10,525 bases of DNA, taken from contig NATN01000238.1 of the NCBI GenBank assembly GCA_002085355.1, positions 1 to 10,525 on the forward strand, in the 5' to 3' direction. Below the pieces are notes generated by a model that was not told where the DNA came from, ran no database searches, and saw only the letters and a list, made by a program, of their open reading frames with translations. Both the position numbers and the translations under genes were made by a program. This document shows, in pieces, positions 1 to 6,002 of the stretch. Numbering within the stretch: position 1 is the first letter of the stretch; every line of letters begins with the position of its first letter. Source of the stretch: Candidatus Zhuqueibacterota bacterium 4484_87. GTDB taxonomy: Bacteria > Zhuqueibacterota > Zhuqueibacteria > Thermofontimicrobiales > Thermofontimicrobiaceae.

Positions 1-47
1 AAAAATAATAATTTGAAAATTTAAATGCAAATAAAAAAATATTAATA

Positions 48-96
48 TGCGCTTTTCTGGACAATTTTTGTAAATTTTCTGCCCAGCGCATTTTTT
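48..96 (+). terminator. possible intrinsic terminator of a gene left of the window
   Basis: TGCGCT at 48-53 pairs with AGCGCA at 85-90, and six T residues follow directly at 91-96. The loop is long (31 bases) but holds a small inner hairpin (ACAA/TTGT at 61-71). A stem followed by a T run fits a plus-strand terminator for a gene ending before the window. The minus strand after the same stem is also T-rich, so it could serve the lipoprotein gene at 183-527 as well. The long loop keeps confidence low. Confidence 0.35.
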
Positions 97-182
97 ATTT
101 TGTCATTCCATAAGCAGGGAAATAAATCCCTGTATCGATTCCCAATAACCGGAAAAACCGGAGCGTTTTGGAGATTTTGGAA

Positions 183-527
183 TCAATAATAAGGGTCATC
201 TTTGGATTCGATGAGTACCAGTCCAAAACTTTTGCCGGAAATTGTCAGACCAACTTTCAATTTTCCGGTAACAGTGATGTGATCCCCTTTGTAAGGAATA
301 CCGTGCTTCGGCTTGATCCACAAAGTGCCGGTACCGTCATCCACCTGATAGATTCCGACGCCTAAAATGGGCAGTGTTACGGTGTTTTTTACAACGCCGC
401 TCACGGTGACAACTTTATTGTGGTAGCGCCGCGATTGCTGCCGGATGTCGCTGATGTGTGTACTGGCAGCACAAGCAAAGATAATCAGTGCCAAGAACAG
501 AATCACCGGATACAAATATTTTCTCAT
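183..527 (-). CDS. small OB-fold-like lipoprotein, function unknown
   Basis: This encodes 114 residues. The start at 527 is chosen because a strong GGAGGGAG site lies just upstream and the protein then begins with a lipoprotein signal: MRKY, a hydrophobic run to about residue 17, and a lipobox-like I-F-A-C with Cys19 as the likely lipidated residue. The frame is open back to 641, but that extension is polar, has no such site and overlaps the upstream gene. The mature part alternates short beta-like strands: VVTVSGVV (39-46), YQVDDGTGTLWIK (60-72) and GDHITVTGKLKVG (81-93). This pattern is typical of small OB-fold proteins that bind nucleic acid or ligands, but no specific family is certain. 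The stop codon is TGA. It lies 64 bases downstream of the NagB/PIG-L fusion gene on the same strand and may be co-transcribed with it. A role at the inner face of the outer membrane or in the periplasm is inferred from the signal only. Confidence 0.8.
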   Translation of the reverse strand: MRKYLYPVILFLALIIFACAASTHISDIRQQSRRYHNKVVTVSGVVKNTVTLPILGVGIYQVDDGTGTLWIKPKHGIPYKGDHITVTGKLKVGLTISGKSFGLVLIESKDDPYY

Positions 528-591
528 ATTTTCTCCCTCCGGGAAAGTGAGTTGCCAATTAAATAGCATAAAATGCCACAAAGCATGAATT

Positions 592-2961
592 TTATTCTTC
601 TGTTTTCTTGCGCAGTTCTTCCGAATGCTGGAAGAATTCATCCAATGTCATTTTTTTCAGAAAGTTGAATCCTCGCGCTGCGCGAAGTCTGGGGTGCTTG
701 TTCTCGAACAAAAATTCGCGTCCCAAAGCGGATTTTATCAACTGATACTGTTCAACCATAATTTGCTGGGCTAATCGGGAAAAAGGTCCGTCCAATTCGT
801 AGCTCGGGAAAGATGCCGAACGCTGCGAACCAAAACAGCTCAAAAATGCCTGATCCAGACTGGCGAAAGAATTTAGCGACACAGGTACAAAAGTAGTCGC
901 TTCTGACGGGTGGAATCGGTACCATACATTTCGATATCCCCAGATGCTGATTTTGTTTTTGAGCTTTTTGTGTTTTTCCACATAGTGCTTGAGAGCTGTA
1001 CTAATGGCTTGCAAAACTTTGTAATGCGTGTCAGGTCCGCTGCCTTCCGGATCCAGTGCTACGGTAACGATTGTCGGGCGAATTTCTTCGATGAGTTTTA
1101 GAATTGGCGCCACATCCCGTTGAATGTCCGGCTCCTCAGTGAAAATTTCTCCTTTGTAAAAGCCAAGCCGGAGATGATTCACATTTCTGGAGTTAAAACC
1201 GAGATATGCCCACAGCAAATCCGCTTCCCATTCGCGGATCATTCCTTTGAGTTGCTGAATGTAAGTGAGGTCTTTTTTGCCGGGGTATTGCGTGCGAAAA
1301 TAGTTGAGCAATTCATCAATGCGGTGTTTGATATGTTCGAGACTTTCTTCTTCAAAAATGAACATTAAATTTCTCAATAAACGTCTGCTTTGCGCTTCAT
1401 TTTTTATCGACCGACTATGAGCGGCGATGCCATCCAAATAATGATACACATCTCGGTCGCGAAAGAGGGCATTGTTGAAATCAAAATAATTTTGGTCGTG
1501 CAATCTATTAAATTGTGCAGTGTCAATGTGATTTTCGCGCAAAATAGTGAGCAGCTCAAAGACATATTTGTTAGTGACGGCTGTAAAGCCGCTGGTCATG
1601 TAATTGAAGAAATGCTTATTTTGCGGGTCGCGAACAAGATGAACCATGTAAGGCCAAAAACCAAGCATGATATCATCATGATGAGGAGCAGTATGCATAA
1701 AAACTTCATTGCTCACCGGCGCGAGGCCGTCTTCAATTTTGTGCTTAATTGAATCGCCCGTCAATTCAATAATATCAGCGATGCTTTTATCGGTTTTGGA
1801 AATGAGCAAATTGCCGATTTTATTTTCGCTGAAGTGCTTGTTGGTCAATTCGTGGAGTCGTTTTGCGTTTAGTTGCGCTAAATTGATAGTGATTCGCTCA
1901 ATATCTTCAGTGGAAACATCTTCTTTCCTTGCCAGTTCCTGATAGCGACGCTCGACCAGATATTTTGATGCTCCCCGAGTCAGGTAAAATCTGGCGCGCG
2001 GCAGTTGCTGCAAAACAGTCGCCGGATATAAATTGCTCGGTTCATTTTCAATGGCCTGCTGCACAATTTTTGCTTTTGCTTCGCCGGCAGCAATAATAAT
2101 AGCAACAGCGTCGGGGTTATAGGTGATTGTGCTCAATCCAATAGTTATTACCAGCCGATTCCTGGCAATCTCAATTCCGCCCATATCACTGGCAGCGGCT
2201 GCCTGAGTTTCATAATTTGTCAGCGTCAACCGCGTCGTCGAGTAATGATCAGAGCCGCGAACATTGAAGGCAATGTGTCCGTCAGGGCCGATTCCGCCCA
2301 GGAAAAATCCGATTCCGCCCATTTCACGAATTTTTGTTTCGTATTCAAAACAATACTGATCTACTGCTTCGATGACCTGTTTCTGAATTCTTTCAGTTTT
2401 TAGTGTCGGCTGCCGGTAACGGAGCGACAAATCTACTTTATCTTCGGGAAACACTCTGACAGGATCTAATTCTCCAGGAACGCCAATTTTAAAGGCGTCA
2501 ATGAGCAGCGCTTTGCTTTTATCGAGGCCAAATTCTTTGATATAAAATCGGTTAATATAATGGTAAAAACTATTGTATTGCTGAGGATTGATCGGATAAA
2601 ATTCATCAATTTGCACGAAACGGAGATTTTTCATTTCGGGTCTTTTGTTCGTATCGAGCAAACCCCAGTTACGCAAATCTTCTTTGACATCCTTTTTGTC
2701 CCAATTCTTCAGGAAATATTTCACCCATTTAATGAAATGTTCCGGGGTTTTGCCTGTTGGCAAAGAAATTACGCCATTGGGATGGTTTTGAACCCACTCC
2801 AGAAATCTGACAGCAGTGAGCTTCCCCAACGCCGGGAAATTTTCGACTATTATTACGGGAATTTTTTCTGTTGGCGAATAAATTGCATCCAGCTCGCTTT
2901 TGGCAAGCGCTTCTTTCTCAACATTTGATTCATCAAAAATAAAATTCGCAGAGTGAGTCAT
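592..2961 (-). CDS. glucosamine-6-phosphate deaminase-like / PIG-L deacetylase-like fusion protein
   Basis: This 789-residue cytoplasmic protein has two enzyme-like domains. Residues about 30-340 form a NagB/RpiA-type sugar-phosphate isomerase fold, with the phosphate loop LPTGKTP (67-73), QIDEFYPI (117-124, whose D119 matches catalytic Asp72 of E. coli NagB) and GGIGPDGHIAFN (222-233, with D227 and H229 matching Asp141 and His143). Residues about 420-789 resemble the GlcNAc de-N-acetylase (PIG-L/LmbE) family. There PHHDD (426-430) replaces the usual PHPDD zinc motif, and DPEGSGPDTHYKV (637-649) supplies the third zinc-ligand histidine. I remember the same fusion order in Bacteroides proteins annotated as NagB, at about 660 residues; this one has roughly 125 more, mainly between the two zinc motifs. 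Glu148 of E. coli NagB is Val234 here, so deaminase activity is uncertain. An amino-sugar catabolic role (deacetylation plus deamination/isomerisation) is inference. An AAAGGA ribosome binding site precedes the ATG. Confidence 0.9.
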   Translation of the reverse strand: MTHSANFIFDESNVEKEALAKSELDAIYSPTEKIPVIIVENFPALGKLTAVRFLEWVQNHPNGVISLPTGKTPEHFIKWVKYFLKNWDKKDVKEDLRNWGLLDTNKRPEMKNLRFVQIDEFYPINPQQYNSFYHYINRFYIKEFGLDKSKALLIDAFKIGVPGELDPVRVFPEDKVDLSLRYRQPTLKTERIQKQVIEAVDQYCFEYETKIREMGGIGFFLGGIGPDGHIAFNVRGSDHYSTTRLTLTNYETQAAAASDMGGIEIARNRLVITIGLSTITYNPDAVAIIIAAGEAKAKIVQQAIENEPSNLYPATVLQQLPRARFYLTRGASKYLVERRYQELARKEDVSTEDIERITINLAQLNAKRLHELTNKHFSENKIGNLLISKTDKSIADIIELTGDSIKHKIEDGLAPVSNEVFMHTAPHHDDIMLGFWPYMVHLVRDPQNKHFFNYMTSGFTAVTNKYVFELLTILRENHIDTAQFNRLHDQNYFDFNNALFRDRDVYHYLDGIAAHSRSIKNEAQSRRLLRNLMFIFEEESLEHIKHRIDELLNYFRTQYPGKKDLTYIQQLKGMIREWEADLLWAYLGFNSRNVNHLRLGFYKGEIFTEEPDIQRDVAPILKLIEEIRPTIVTVALDPEGSGPDTHYKVLQAISTALKHYVEKHKKLKNKISIWGYRNVWYRFHPSEATTFVPVSLNSFASLDQAFLSCFGSQRSASFPSYELDGPFSRLAQQIMVEQYQLIKSALGREFLFENKHPRLRAARGFNFLKKMTLDEFFQHSEELRKKTEE

Positions 2962-2979
2962 TTGTGTCCTTTCTACTTC

Positions 2980-3008
2980 AGTATAAACAAGAGAATAAAA
3001 ATTTTTAA
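2980..3008 (-). promoter_or_regulatory. candidate promoter of the NagB/PIG-L fusion gene
   Basis: On the minus strand, TTAAAA (3008-3003) and TATACT (2985-2980) are separated by 17 bases, with 4/6 and 5/6 matches to the sigma-70 consensus. The 5' leader would be very short, only just including the AAAGGA ribosome binding site. The surroundings are AT-rich, so chance matches are likely. Confidence 0.3.
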
Positions 3009-3089
3009 TAGGTCTGATTTATATTTTTTTTTTGATTTGTGATTTTCAAATTTATTTTTCCGATTTGCACTTTTTTGACTGCGGTAACT

Positions 3090-3139
3090 GTTCAGGCGTT
3101 CTCAAACAAGCCACTGAACCTCGGAGAGCACAGAGACCG
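3090..3139. repeat. candidate dispersed intergenic repeat remnant
   Basis: The 328-base gap between the two minus-strand genes (2962-3289) holds no convincing ORF. Within it, 3107-3139 is GC-richer than its AT-rich flanks and reads, on the minus strand, as CTCTGTGCTCTCCGAGG followed by TTCAGTGGC. This resembles the CTCTGTG..TCTC.G.GG-type sequences I remember as scattered intergenic repeats in many environmental bacterial genomes. GTTCAG (3090-3095) and CTGAAC (3114-3119) form a 6-base inverted repeat overlapping it. Only one copy is in the window, so the repeat status is recalled resemblance and cannot be shown here. Confidence 0.35.
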
Positions 3140-3235
3140 TTTTAAATAAAGTCCCCTTCATTTTTTCTATATTGCTCTTTTGCTATAATTTAAAAATATT
3201 TTTCCATTAATCAAGTTTTTTTTAGGATATGGCAA

Positions 3236-3272
3236 TAAAAAAAGGGATTACAGCAAAACTATAATCCCTTTT
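3236..3272 (-). terminator. intrinsic terminator of the thioredoxin-like lipoprotein gene
   Basis: An 11-base perfect stem is formed by 3240-3250 and 3262-3272 (AAAAGGGATTA against TAATCCCTTTT) with an 11-base loop. On the minus strand the 3' arm runs into seven consecutive T residues (3243-3237). It lies 18 bases past the stop codon of the thioredoxin-like gene, exactly where a Rho-independent terminator is expected, and it separates that unit from the downstream fusion gene. Confidence 0.88.
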
Positions 3273-3289
3273 AATTTATCAAAATCAAA

Positions 3290-3901
3290 TCACATCTTTT
3301 TGGATTTAGATTGACCACAATCGCCTTTTTTGTCGATGAAGTCCTGCAGCGATATATTTTTCTTGTAACACTCCTGATAAATGTAATCAAGCAGATAGCC
3401 GAATTGATCTGCCGGAATGTAGCCGGGAATGACAGTGATGACTTCGGCCTTTGGGGTCAGAAATCCCAATGAGGGAAAGCCGGTGACGCGAAAAGCTCTC
3501 GTAAGCTGCGCGTTTGTAAACTGCTGTCCCTGAAAATGTGCCATTTCTGTATTGCTTTCAGCATTCAAACGGATTGTAACGAAATTCTCCGCCAATTTCT
3601 TTTCGATTTTCGGATTATGGAAAGTTTTCTCATCCATCACTTTACACCAATGACACCAGTCTGTGTAAAAATCAATGATCATATTTTTTTTCTCTTTTAA
3701 GCCTTTGGCAATGCCTTCATCGAATTTCATCCAAACGACTTCCGGTTTGGCATCGCTCTTTTTTTCGACTTTTGGCTTTTCGACTTTTAGACTTTTTACT
3801 TTTTGATTTTTATCCTGGGCAATACTTTCATTATCAGAACCAGAACATCCCCATACAAAAAAGATTGATAAAAGCAAAAATACGCTGAAATATTTTTTCA
3901 T
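3290..3901 (-). CDS. thioredoxin-fold lipoprotein with CHWC active site
   Basis: This encodes 203 residues. The N-terminus is a lipoprotein signal: MKKY, a hydrophobic stretch, then lipobox V-W-G-C with Cys19. A Lys/Glu/Ser-rich linker (about 20-55) would tether the domain to a membrane. The thioredoxin-like domain spans about 55-178: IIDFYTDWCHWCK (75-87) carries the CHWC redox pair Cys83/Cys86, and GFPS (141-144) supplies the cis-proline Pro143. The WCHWCK form with downstream MDEKTF matches the Thioredoxin_7/DsbD-gamma-like group of periplasmic thiol reductases or oxidases. Two further cysteines (178 and 195) lie outside the classical fold. A GGAGG site sits six bases before the ATG; the stop is TGA. 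It is the last gene of the unit with the DUF6132-like and UGA-interrupted small membrane ORFs, and the terminator at 3236-3272 follows. It probably transfers reducing or oxidising equivalents to an extracytoplasmic partner, which is not identified. Confidence 0.9.
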   Translation of the reverse strand: MKKYFSVFLLLSIFFVWGCSGSDNESIAQDKNQKVKSLKVEKPKVEKKSDAKPEVVWMKFDEGIAKGLKEKKNMIIDFYTDWCHWCKVMDEKTFHNPKIEKKLAENFVTIRLNAESNTEMAHFQGQQFTNAQLTRAFRVTGFPSLGFLTPKAEVITVIPGYIPADQFGYLLDYIYQECYKKNISLQDFIDKKGDCGQSKSKKM

Positions 3902-3972
3902 AACAAGCCTCCAATAAGGTTGAACTATGTGAAAAAGTAAAAATGAAGTTAATTTCTTTTAAACAGGGAACA

Positions 3973-4134
3973 TTACGCTTCGTTACTGTCAATTTGTGTT
4001 TCTATGTTCTTATCACTTTCATCCTGAAAGTCGCATGAACGACTCATTCATGTGGAAATGCCCATTTTGGGCAAAACGTATCTTAACACAATAACATAAG
4101 CGATAATAAAGAGAATAGGCATTAAAGAATCCAT
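3973..4134 (-). CDS. tiny membrane protein with in-frame UGA, candidate selenoprotein
   Basis: The ATG (4134-4132) overlaps the TAA of the DUF6132-like gene as TAATG, a standard translational-coupling arrangement. Conventional reading gives 28 residues, MDSLMPILFIIAYVIVLRYV then LPKMGIST, with one membrane helix at about 5-21, ending at TGA (4050-4048). In the same frame the sequence stays open for 24 more codons to TAA at 3975-3973, adding a hydrophilic acidic tail that starts MSRSCDFQDE. If the UGA is read as selenocysteine, the product has 53 residues with U29 and Cys34 just after the membrane segment, plausibly a redox pair. A stem-loop 22-23 bases past the UGA fits my memory of the bacterial SECIS pattern. 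Neighbouring genes are redox-related. UGA is the stop of three other genes here, so a changed genetic code is unlikely. Alternatives are a genuine 28-residue peptide (4048-4134), re-initiation at the ATG right after the UGA, or a nonsense mutation of a Cys codon. Confidence 0.5.
4015..4052 (-). promoter_or_regulatory. SECIS-like stem-loop cluster around the in-frame UGA
   Basis: On the minus strand a perfect 7-base stem, ACTTTCA (4031-4025) with TGAAAGT (4021-4015), closes a GGA loop; unzipping one pair gives a 6-base stem and AGGAT loop. The loop begins 22-23 bases after the UGA and has G in its first two positions, as bacterial SECIS models require. Two competing hairpins overlap it: AGTCG/CGACT (4044-4040 with 4033-4029) and CATGAA/TTCATG (4052-4047 with 4039-4034), the latter containing the UGA. 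No T run follows, so a terminator is unlikely. Confidence 0.4.
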
Positions 4135-4340
4135 TAATTATGCTCCTGAAGAGTGGCTTTCTTTTTGTCTTCTTTTTTGTTGAAAGAAAGCACAAGCCCG
4201 ATAAGCGCGCCATACGCTGTTGAAATAAACGGATTGCTCGTAATCGGACACACACCGGAGCGACAGCCGATAAATTTATAATATGCAAATCCTAAAACTG
4301 CCCCAATAGCAATGATGCTAATTCTTTTCCAATATTTCAT
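4134..4340 (-). CDS. DUF6132-like small membrane protein
   Basis: This encodes 68 residues. The start at 4340 is preceded by GAGG at five bases, and the protein then begins with a natural membrane segment. An upstream in-frame extension to 4406 is open but has no such site. The sequence has a hydrophobic helix (about 7-22, IISIIAIGAVLGFAYY-like), the cysteine motif GCRSGVCPITSNP (25-37), a second helix (about 39-53, containing STAYGALIGLVLS) and a Lys-rich cytoplasmic tail. The G-C-x-S-G-x-C-P-I-T-S-N-P signature followed by YGALxG is the hallmark I know for DUF6132, a family without an assigned biochemical role. Cys26 and Cys31 would lie at the membrane surface between the helices and could bind a metal or form a disulfide. 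The gene heads the unit that continues, by a one-base stop/start overlap, into the UGA-interrupted ORF and then the thioredoxin-like lipoprotein, which suggests a thiol-redox job. Confidence 0.85.
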   Translation of the reverse strand: MKYWKRISIIAIGAVLGFAYYKFIGCRSGVCPITSNPFISTAYGALIGLVLSFNKKEDKKKATLQEHN

Positions 4341-4453
4341 GTTTTCCTCAACTTTAGTTAAAGCCATGCTTCGAAAATAAGTTCCGGAGCGCAGCAATTG
4401 GTTCAATTAGATGCTTGTTTTAATTAAAAGTTTCATGGGAAATTAGTTTTTCC

Positions 4454-4482
4454 TTGCCTCGTCGTTGAAATGTGATTATATT
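4454..4482 (+). promoter_or_regulatory. predicted sigma-70-type promoter of the PhoU-like gene
   Basis: TTGCCT (4454-4459) and TATATT (4477-4482) are exactly 17 bases apart, matching the consensus at 4/6 and 5/6 positions. Transcription would start near 4489, leaving about 27 bases of leader with the GAGGTG ribosome binding site at 4506-4511. It lies in the divergent gap (4341-4515) between the minus-strand DUF6132-like unit and the plus-strand genes. I found no equally good promoter on the minus strand of this gap. Confidence 0.5.
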
Positions 4483-4515
4483 AAAGTTTAGAGAAAAAAA
4501 TATTTGAGGTGAACC

Positions 4516-5049
4516 ATGTTAAAAGAGTTACAGAAACTTTTTGGCAAAAAGGGGCTCATGGAACAGGCGCTGGAATCCTGCCTGTTCATGCTGAAGTCGG
4601 ATTGGGTGATGTTCCGTGAAGCCGTCCGTTCTCTGCGGATTTTGGTGAGCATTGTCATTGACATTGAACGGATCGGAGACTACACGAAAAATATCGTCGA
4701 ATTAGCCCAGAATCATCCGGGAAGATTGTCCGGTGGAAAATGGGAAGATGTTTTGAAACATGCCGAATCGACAATTTCTGAAAATTTTGGCAGGTTGATC
4801 GAAGCCCTGGAAAAATCTGAATCCGAAAATGCTAAGCAGCTTTTGAAAGAGCTGTGGAAAGTAAAAAAATCGTGCGATGAAAAAGTCTTTCAACTGATCC
4901 GGGATGATACTTTAGATTTCAAAACAAAAGATGCAGTGGCCCTGGCTCTTTATATGCGTTATCTGAAGCGAGTTGCTTCTCATCTGATGAACATTGCCAC
5001 AAGCCTTGTTAACCCGTTTCATAAAATTGGCTACCGCCCTGTAGAGTAA
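4516..5049 (+). CDS. PhoU-like helical protein
   Basis: This encodes 177 residues, almost entirely amphipathic helix, with no signal or membrane segment. IDIERIGDYTKNIVELA (48-64) is the classical first PhoU metal-binding motif (E51-R-I-G-D55). A second copy in the C-terminal half, MRYLKRVASHLMNIATSLVNP (147-167), aligns with the usual E-R-x-x-D-H-x-x-N-I-A pattern but has Lys151 and Ser155 where acids are expected, so the second metal site may be lost. The length is shorter than the roughly 220 residues usual for PhoU. Known PhoU proteins bind metal clusters and repress phosphate uptake through PstB and PhoR, and related PhoU domains occur on Na/phosphate symporters. No pst, phoR or symporter gene is visible here, so the partner is unknown. 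The start has GAGGTG just upstream and a predicted promoter at 4454-4482; the next gene is 225 bases away, so it is probably a single-gene transcript. Confidence 0.85.
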   Translation: MLKELQKLFGKKGLMEQALESCLFMLKSDWVMFREAVRSLRILVSIVIDIERIGDYTKNIVELAQNHPGRLSGGKWEDVLKHAESTISENFGRLIEALEKSESENAKQLLKELWKVKKSCDEKVFQLIRDDTLDFKTKDAVALALYMRYLKRVASHLMNIATSLVNPFHKIGYRPVE

Positions 5050-5065
5050 AAAAGCGAATTTTTTC

Positions 5066-5114
5066 ATTCAGCAAATTAATCTCATGCTGTGAAAATATCG
5101 CGGCATGAGTGAAT
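5066..5114 (+). terminator. long hairpin after the PhoU-like gene, possible terminator or processing site
   Basis: CTCATGC (5081-5087) pairs with GCATGAG (5103-5109), extended inward by four more pairs including T-G wobbles (5088-5091 with 5099-5102) to a 7-base loop. ATTCA (5066-5070) and TGAAT (5110-5114) add an outer stem beyond an internal bulge. It starts 17 bases past the stop codon. The T-rich stretch that follows is interrupted (AATTTTCTTT from about 5122), so a Rho-independent mechanism is possible but not clean. Confidence 0.4.
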
Positions 5115-5274
5115 TTATACAAATTTTCTTTATGAAATAGATTAGCCATGAGAGAAGTATTTTTCCAACCCATTTAGAAAATATTCTGAAACTTTCCTGT
5201 TAAACTCCCGTAACTTAAAAGCAAATTATCCCCAAAATCTACTTTGTGAAGGATGAAAAACCTCGGAGGGTATT

Positions 5275-5982
5275 ATGGAAAATAATGTAAGCGCTTCAAA
5301 TGCGAACTTTCTCCAGAATTTTATTAATGTCTTTTTTTCTCCTCGCCAGACAATGGAGTCAATTGACCGGAACCCGAAATGGGTACTTCCTTTTTTAGTG
5401 ATGTTGATAATCATTTTACTGTTTACTATGGTGACAATCAATATCTCATTGAAAGAGCAACTGCCAAAACAGCGTGTAAAAATGGAAGAAAAAGGCATGT
5501 CTGATGAGCAGATTGACAATGCCATGGAAATGGGGCAAAAAATCGGTAAAATTATTGGTCCGATTTCCGCTCTTGTTGCTTCAGCGGCATTTACTGCCAT
5601 TATGGCATTGATTATTTGGTTTATGGGAAACATTGTACTGGGTGGCCTCACATCCTTCAAAAAAGTCTTCACAGTTTATATTTACTCTTCTTTTATCAGT
5701 ATATTAGGAATGATTATCAAAATTCCTTTGATCTTGCAGAAGGAAACGATGGATGTCAATTTCAGTCTGGCGTCCTTTTTTAACCCCGATAACATGAATA
5801 AATACTTTTATGCTTTTATGAAAAGTGTTGAGGTGTTTGAAGTGTGGCGTTTTGTCGTTTTGGCCATTGGATTTGCTGTAGTTTATAAATTTTCCATGAA
5901 AAAATCCGCTTGGGCGATGTTCGCACTTTTTGTTATTTACGTAGTGATTATGACTTTCGTTTACGCATCGCAGTTAGGATAA
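5275..5982 (+). CDS. Yip1-family integral membrane protein
   Basis: This encodes 235 residues. A short cytoplasmic N-terminus has the phrase NFINVFFSPRQTMESIDRNP (15-34), the typical opening of bacterial Yip1-domain proteins (F..P..t...i...p.w..p). Five membrane segments follow at about 36-57, 97-118, 129-152, 190-205 and 211-232. A charged loop of about 40 residues separates the first two and contains MSDEQIDNAMEMGQKIGK (75-92). Yip1-domain proteins are polytopic membrane proteins; the bacterial members have no settled function. The start has GGAGGG four bases upstream. Only 20 bases separate its stop from the TolC-like gene, so it is likely the first gene of the exporter operon. I remember similar placement of Yip1 genes ahead of TolC/HlyD/ABC genes in other FCB-type genomes, which would suggest a role in assembly or membrane placement of the pump; this is inference. 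No clear promoter was found in 5115-5264. Confidence 0.85.
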   Translation: MENNVSASNANFLQNFINVFFSPRQTMESIDRNPKWVLPFLVMLIIILLFTMVTINISLKEQLPKQRVKMEEKGMSDEQIDNAMEMGQKIGKIIGPISALVASAAFTAIMALIIWFMGNIVLGGLTSFKKVFTVYIYSSFISILGMIIKIPLILQKETMDVNFSLASFFNPDNMNKYFYAFMKSVEVFEVWRFVVLAIGFAVVYKFSMKKSAWAMFALFVIYVVIMTFVYASQLG

Positions 5983-6002
5983 TAAACAGACAGGAGTTAG
6001 AA

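Noticed and set aside
115..132. CAGGGA/TCCCTG hairpin as terminator for the lipoprotein gene
   Set aside because: A perfect 6-base stem with a 6-base loop, but no T run follows on either strand.
528..641. Upstream extension of the small lipoprotein gene to 641
   Set aside because: The extension overlaps the end of the fusion gene, would bury the lipoprotein signal internally, and ignores the strong GGAGGGAG site before 527.
3902..3972. Separate promoter for the thioredoxin-like gene (TTAACT, 17 bases, CATAGT on the minus strand)
   Set aside because: Only 4/6 matches at each box in AT-rich DNA; co-transcription with the upstream genes is simpler.
3973..4134. Altered genetic code (UGA read as Trp or Gly) as explanation of the in-frame UGA
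   Set aside because: UGA ends the thioredoxin-like gene, the small lipoprotein gene and permease A in this window, and Trp is written TGG throughout.
4019..4288. Minus-strand 89-codon open frame overlapping the DUF6132-like gene
   Set aside because: It is in another frame over a gene with clear family motifs, has no ribosome binding site, and its composition (many Arg, Leu, Cys) looks like a shadow. It also runs through the palindrome cluster.
3290..4340. Assignment to a named selenium-related gene system with thioredoxin-like selenoproteins
   Set aside because: Considered because of the thioredoxin and candidate UGA codon, but the accompanying genes of such systems are not seen and the motifs do not permit a named assignment.
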